Below, one piece after another: positions 60,334 to 64,000 of a DNA stretch of 64,000 nucleotides. Both the position numbers and the translations under genes were made by a program. Origin of the DNA: Bradyrhizobiaceae bacterium (GTDB lineage: Bacteria > Pseudomonadota > Alphaproteobacteria > Rhizobiales > Xanthobacteraceae); contig JADYXZ010000019.1 in NCBI GenBank assembly GCA_020853885.1, positions 1 through 64,000 on the forward strand. Direction: 5' to 3'. How positions within the stretch are numbered: the stretch's first letter is position 1; each line of letters starts with the position of its first letter. Below the pieces are notes generated by a model, which saw nothing but the letters and a program-made list of their open reading frames with translations, made no database searches and was not told the origin of the DNA.

Positions 60334-62648
60334 GACTGCACCCCGTCGCGCAGGTCGATCAGCTCGGCGATGTGCTCGGGATTGAGCGGCATCGCGGTGG
60401 GGCGCACGCCCGACGCTTCATGAACCGCGTCCATAACCGCCGGCAGGAAGCCGGCGAGCATCCCCTCGCTCGCCTCTTTGGCGCCGAACGGGCCGTTCGG
60501 GTCCATGCTCTCGACGATCAGCACCTCGATGTCGGGGCTTTCCGCCATGGTCGGCACGCGATAGTCGAGCAGGTTCGCGTGCAGCATGCGGCCGTTGTCG
60601 AAGCGCGTCTCCTCCGAGATTGCCTGGCCCATGCCCATCCAGACGCCGCCCTGGACCTGGCCTTCGACCGCGAGCGGATTGAGGGCGCGGCCCACGTCCA
60701 CCGCCACCCAGACCTTGTGCGCGGTGACCTTGCCGGTGACCTCGTCCACCGAGCATTCCACCACCTGCGCGGCGTAGCAGAATCCCATGGTGGCGCCGAT
60801 GGCGCTGCCGCGCACTTTTTTGTCGCCCATGAACTCGCTCGGGCTCGTGAACGTGCCCTTGATGGTGATGGGGCCGGTGTCGATCAGCGCCGCCTTGGCG
60901 ACCTCGGAGAAGGGCAGACCCGGGTCCTGACCGACGACGCGATAGACCTCGCCCTCGCACTCCACGTCCTCGGGCTTGGCTTCGAGCTTCTTCGCCGCGG
61001 CCTCGATCAGGATGCGCTTGAGCTGGGTCGCGGCATCGACCGCGGCATTGCCGACCATGAAGGTGACGCGCGAGGAATAGCTGCCGTTGTCCTTAGGCGT
61101 GAGCGCGCTGTCGGCGGAGACCACCCGCAGCCGGTTCCAGTCGACGCCCAACACCTCGGCCACCATCTGCGCGGCCATGGTGTTGGAGCCCTGGCCGATG
61201 TCGGCGGCACCGGTGAGCACCGTGATGCCGCCGTCGAAATCGAGCCGGAGATTGACCACGGCGTGCGGCTCGCCGGTCCAGTGCTTGGGCGTCGTGGTGC
61301 CCGACACGAAATGCGAGCAGGCGAGTCCGAGCCCGCGGCCCTTGGGCATCTTCCCGCGCCGCTCGGCCCAGCCGGACGCCTTCATCACCTTGTCGAGGCA
61401 TTCGGGCAGGCCGTAGCTCATGACTCTTTGCGCATAGGCGGTGACATAGGGGACCTTGGGCAGGAGATTAACGCGGCGGACCTCGAAGGGATCGAGGCCG
61501 AGCTCCTCGGCCATCTCGTTCATCAGCGCTTCGAAGGCCGCGCGCGGATCGACGGTGCCGTGGCCGCGCATGGCGCCGCACGGCGGCGTGTTGGTATAGA
61601 CGCGCCAGCCGTCGTGCTTGATCGCCGGGATGTCGTAGATGCCGTGCAGGAGCGCGCCGGTATAGAGAATGGTGATGATGCCGTAGCCGGCATAGGCGCC
61701 GCCGCGCTGCGTGGCCTGCAGATGACAGGCGGTGAGCTTGCCCTCCTTGGTCATGCCGAGCTTGACCGTCACCTTGGTGTCGGGCCGGCCGCGATGGGCG
61801 AGGAAGGTCTCTTCGCGGGTTTGCAGCAGGCGCACGGTGCCGCCGGCCTTGCGCGCGAGCATGGCGGCGATGATCTCGAAATGCAGACACTCCGTGCGCG
61901 CGCCGAAGCCGCCGCCGAGGAACGGCTTGACCACGCGGATGTGCGCTTCCTCCATCTCCAGGCACTTCGCGACCTTCAGCAGCACGTAGTAGGGGACCTG
62001 TGTGGTGGTGTGCAGCGTCAGGTGGCCGCGCTCGGGATTGTATTCGGCGAGCGTCGCATTGGGCTCGATGTGCGCGTGGTTGACCTCGGCGAAGCGGTAG
62101 GTCTTCTCGCGCACGAGGTCGGCCGCCTTGAAGCCGGCTTCGGCATCGCCGAACTCCGCATGCACTTCGCGCAGGATGTTGTTCGGCTTTTCGGCATGGA
62201 TCGGCGTGGCGCCGGGCTTCATCGCCTTGGCGGCGTCGAAATAGGCGGGCAGGATCTCGTACTCGACGCGGATGAGCTTGAGGGCCTTCGCCGCAGTCGC
62301 CTCGTCGACCGCCGCCACGGCGGCCACGGGGTCGCCGCGATAGCGCACCTTCTCGCGCGCGAGCGGAAACTCGTTCTCGGCGATCGGCAGCACGCCGAAC
62401 GGCACCTTGCAGTCTTCGCCCGTGCAGACCGTCACGACGCCTTCCAGCGCCTCGGCCTCGCTCGTGTCGATCGAGAGGATGCGCGCGTGCGGGTGCGGCG
62501 AGCGCAGGATGCGGCCGCACCAGGCGCCGGGTGCGGGAAGGTCGGCGGTGTATTTGGCCTTGCCGGTGACCTTCTCGACGCCGTCGATCAGGGGCGTGCG
62601 CACGCCCACCAGGCCGACGCGTGTCTTTTCCAGCCGGCGGATGCTCAT
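60330..62648 (-). CDS. hcrA: 4-hydroxybenzoyl-CoA reductase alpha subunit (molybdenum)
   Basis: The 772-residue molybdenum-cofactor subunit has [57 protein letters not shown] and the C-terminal [13 protein letters not shown] with the catalytic Glu. The ATG at 62648 gives the usual length; the frame is open further upstream. HcrABC removes the para-hydroxyl of 4-hydroxybenzoyl-CoA to give benzoyl-CoA, using reduced ferredoxin. It is divergent from the aryl-CoA ligase gene, so the entry step and dehydroxylation are controlled together. Confidence 0.93.
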   Translation of the reverse strand: MSIRRLEKTRVGLVGVRTPLIDGVEKVTGKAKYTADLPAPGAWCGRILRSPHPHARILSIDTSEAEALEGVVTVCTGEDCKVPFGVLPIAENEFPLAREKVRYRGDPVAAVAAVDEATAAKALKLIRVEYEILPAYFDAAKAMKPGATPIHAEKPNNILREVHAEFGDAEAGFKAADLVREKTYRFAEVNHAHIEPNATLAEYNPERGHLTLHTTTQVPYYVLLKVAKCLEMEEAHIRVVKPFLGGGFGARTECLHFEIIAAMLARKAGGTVRLLQTREETFLAHRGRPDTKVTVKLGMTKEGKLTACHLQATQRGGAYAGYGIITILYTGALLHGIYDIPAIKHDGWRVYTNTPPCGAMRGHGTVDPRAAFEALMNEMAEELGLDPFEVRRVNLLPKVPYVTAYAQRVMSYGLPECLDKVMKASGWAERRGKMPKGRGLGLACSHFVSGTTTPKHWTGEPHAVVNLRLDFDGGITVLTGAADIGQGSNTMAAQMVAEVLGVDWNRLRVVSADSALTPKDNGSYSSRVTFMVGNAAVDAATQLKRILIEAAAKKLEAKPEDVECEGEVYRVVGQDPGLPFSEVAKAALIDTGPITIKGTFTSPSEFMGDKKVRGSAIGATMGFCYAAQVVECSVDEVTGKVTAHKVWVAVDVGRALNPLAVEGQVQGGVWMGMGQAISEETRFDNGRMLHANLLDYRVPTMAESPDIEVLIVESMDPNGPFGAKEASEGMLAGFLPAVMDAVHEASGVRPTAMPLNPEHIAELIDLRDGVQS

Positions 62649-62852
62649 GCCGCGTCCTCGCGCAGGTGATCGACGAACAATTGATTCTCGCTTACTGCGT
62701 CCTCGCGCCAGCGGCCGTTTACCTGCAATCGCAACAGTCGCTTTCGCGGCTGAGAGGTTGAGCACCCCATGGATGACCTTCCACAGAACGGGCCGGAGCG
62801 TGGAAGCAAGTTGCCGACAGTACTTAAAAGCGTGAACCAAAGTTGCTACGCC

Positions 62853-62866
62853 ATGACCTAAATCAA
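62853..62866. promoter_or_regulatory. FNR/FixK-like site upstream of hcrABC
   Basis: ATGACCTAAATCAA has a perfect ATCAA half and keeps 8 of 10 half-site positions, with the same CTAA spacer as the boxes at 28364 and 57587. It is centred about 211 bp from the hcrA start and 116 bp from the ligase start. Confidence 0.5.
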
Positions 62867-62921
62867 GCAAGTCGTCTGCACGGAAATTGTTTGCGGTACA
62901 AACACTTCCGGCCCAAATGAC

Positions 62922-62935
62922 CTGATCGAAGTCAA
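62922..62935. promoter_or_regulatory. Second FNR-like site upstream of the aryl-CoA ligase
   Basis: CTGATCGAAGTCAA keeps 8 of 10 half-site positions. It is 47 bp before the ligase ATG. It is the weakest of the set. Confidence 0.4.
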
Positions 62936-62959
62936 GGACGCGCGACGGGAAAGCTGTGC

Positions 62960-62976
62960 TTTATTTTCGAAATAAA
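62960..62976. promoter_or_regulatory. AT-rich palindrome overlapping the ligase start codon
   Basis: TTTATTT-TCG-AAATAAA is a perfect 7-bp inverted repeat around TCG and ends on the A of the ATG. Its AT content stands out in this GC-rich DNA. A repressor bound here would block the ligase gene. The regulator is unknown. Confidence 0.5.
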
Positions 62977-64000
62977 TGGAGCGCGGACTTGTGACTGCAC
63001 TTCGCGACTACAATGCCGCGGTCGATTTTGTGGATCGCAACGTCGCGGAAGGGCGCGGCGACAAGACCGCATTCATCGATCCATCGCGAAATCTTACCTA
63101 TTCCGAATTGCGCGACGCGACGGCGCGGATCGGCGCCATGCTCGCGCGCATCGGGATCGAGCCGGAAAATCGGATCGCGATGGTTCTGCTCGATACCGTC
63201 GACTTCCCGATCATGTTCTGGGGAGCAATTCGCGCCGGCATCGTGCCGGTATTGCTCAACACGCGGCTCAATGCCGAGCAGTATCGTTTCCTGCTCGAAG
63301 ACTCGCGCGCCAAAGCCGTGTTCGTATCGGCGCCGTTGCTGCCGGTCGTGCAGGAAGCGGCGAGGCAGGTTCCGTCGTTGCGTGCCGTTGTCGTGGTTGG
63401 CGGCGGGCCTGAGGGAGTGCCGCGGCTGGAGGCACTGCTCGCCGCCGAGAACGAAGGAGCAGCGCCTGCCAGGACCTGCGCCGACGAGGTCGCGTACTGG
63501 CTCTATTCGTCGGGTACGACAGGCGCACCGAAGGGTGTCATGCACGTCCACTCGAGCATGATGCTCATGGCGCGGCATGCCGGCCAGGAGCGGATCGGTA
63601 TCCGCGAGAACGATCTCGTCTTCTCCGCGGCGAAGCTGTTCTTCTCCTACGGTCTGGGCAACTCGATCATCTGCCCGATGTCGGTGGGCGCCACGTCGAT
63701 ATTTTATCCGGAACGTCCGACGCCGCAGACCGTATTCGAGACGCTGCGCGCCTATCAGCCGACGATGTTCTATGCCGTGCCGACGCTCTATGCGGCGATT
63801 CTGGCCGACGCGAACTGCACGCCGGAAACCGGTTCGCGCCGTCTGCGGCTGTGCTTCTCCGCCGGAGAGCCGTTGCCGCCGGAGATCGGCAGAGCATGGA
63901 AGGAGCGGTTCGGCCTCGACATCGTCAATGGCATCGGCTCGACCGAAATGGGGCACCTGTTTCTCACGAACATTCCCGATAAGGTCGAGTATGGGACCTC
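62976..64000 (+). CDS. Benzoate- or 4-hydroxybenzoate-CoA ligase, N-terminal part (runs off window)
   Basis: The reading frame opens at ATG 62976 and is still open at the last base (341 codons visible), so the gene is cut by the window edge. It shows the aryl-CoA ligase start (RGDKTAFIDPSRNLTYSEL), the AMP-binding P-loop YSSGTTGAPKGVMHVH, FSAAKLFFSYGLGNSI typical of benzoate-CoA ligases, and GIGSTEMGHLFLTNIPDKV. It activates an aromatic carboxylate with ATP and CoA. Lying divergent from hcrABC, 4-hydroxybenzoate is the likely substrate, though benzoate cannot be excluded. Confidence 0.9.
   Translation, partial: MERGLVTALRDYNAAVDFVDRNVAEGRGDKTAFIDPSRNLTYSELRDATARIGAMLARIGIEPENRIAMVLLDTVDFPIMFWGAIRAGIVPVLLNTRLNAEQYRFLLEDSRAKAVFVSAPLLPVVQEAARQVPSLRAVVVVGGGPEGVPRLEALLAAENEGAAPARTCADEVAYWLYSSGTTGAPKGVMHVHSSMMLMARHAGQERIGIRENDLVFSAAKLFFSYGLGNSIICPMSVGATSIFYPERPTPQTVFETLRAYQPTMFYAVPTLYAAILADANCTPETGSRRLRLCFSAGEPLPPEIGRAWKERFGLDIVNGIGSTEMGHLFLTNIPDKVEYGT

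Larger units (their letters stand above)
62649..62975. promoter_or_regulatory. Divergent regulatory region between hcrABC and the aryl-CoA ligase
   Basis: These 327 bp hold no gene that I can support. Two FNR-like sites (62853-62866 and 62922-62935) and an AT-rich palindrome at 62960-62976 are listed separately. Both operons read outward from this region. Confidence 0.6.

Noticed and set aside
60372..62669. Very long open frame (765 codons) on the plus strand opposite hcrA
   Set aside because: It is a GC-bias shadow of hcrA: the minus-strand product has full molybdenum-hydroxylase motifs and the plus-strand translation is low-complexity and resembles nothing.
1..64000. CRISPR arrays, tRNA or rRNA genes, IS elements, prophage genes, toxin-antitoxin pairs
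   Set aside because: I looked for direct repeats, clover-leaf patterns, transposases, integrases and phage structural genes and saw none.

Overview
The window is GC-rich, gene-dense bacterial DNA in long, tightly packed operons with many ATGA-type overlaps. It carries no rRNA, tRNA, IS element, prophage or CRISPR array that I can see. Codon use, the gene families (TRAP and Liv transporters, a Crp/Fnr-FixK-like regulator, UbiTUV) and a palindromic intergenic repeat of a type I associate with Bradyrhizobium/Rhodopseudomonas relatives suggest an alphaproteobacterium of the Hyphomicrobiales. That assignment is an inference. The physiology points to a facultative anaerobe that degrades aromatic compounds without oxygen.

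Left third (1-18.8 kb): uptake and catabolic operons for unidentified substrates. After a livM tail, an eight-gene minus-strand operon (8753 down to 206) holds an acyl-CoA dehydrogenase, an AhpD-like protein, a complete NMT1/TauT-type ABC transporter, an alpha/beta hydrolase and a GMC oxidoreductase, with a lone binding-protein gene divergent from it. A second minus-strand operon (15305 down to 9780) holds a TRAP transporter, another alpha/beta hydrolase of the same type and an M24-fold protein. It is divergent from a LacI-family regulator gene followed by a beta-hydroxyacid dehydrogenase, a cupin and a hydratase.

Centre (18.8-42.7 kb): anaerobic aromatic metabolism. DUF2478-iorA-iorB (arylpyruvate:ferredoxin oxidoreductase) is divergent from a Liv-type ABC transporter, an FlK-like thioesterase and paaK. 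korAB (2-oxoacid:ferredoxin oxidoreductase) plus a ferritin-like protein is divergent from had-oah-dch-bcrCBAD-fdx, a complete Thauera-type ATP-dependent benzoyl-CoA pathway. A hemerythrin and two GNAT acetyltransferases follow.

Right third (42.7-64 kb): a nitric-oxide/respiratory island and the pathway entry. A polytopic membrane protein and DUF2249 lie beside a third GNAT and an Rrf2 protein. An operon then encodes a CuA-containing, B-type heme-copper enzyme whose active-site tyrosine is replaced by glutamine (NO-reductase-like), heme O synthase, SCO/SenC, a cytochrome b-ferredoxin-MvhD-like fusion, an unknown protein and a bacteriohemerythrin. Next come hemerythrin-ubiT-ubiU-ubiV (O2-independent ubiquinone synthesis), a Crp/Fnr regulator without FeS cysteines, a DUF59 protein, RidA, idi, hcrABC (4-hydroxybenzoyl-CoA reductase) and the start of a benzoate/4-hydroxybenzoate-CoA ligase gene.

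How it fits together: the ligase and HcrABC turn 4-hydroxybenzoate into benzoyl-CoA, and PaaK and IorAB feed arylacetates and arylpyruvates. BcrABCD uses ferredoxin reduced by KorAB, and Dch, Had and Oah complete ring opening. FNR/FixK-like boxes with a shared core, roughly TTGAYCT-N3-KCAA, lie in front of nearly every one of these modules, and diiron proteins accompany most of them. The most interesting part is the NOR-like operon with its cytochrome b/ferredoxin fusion.
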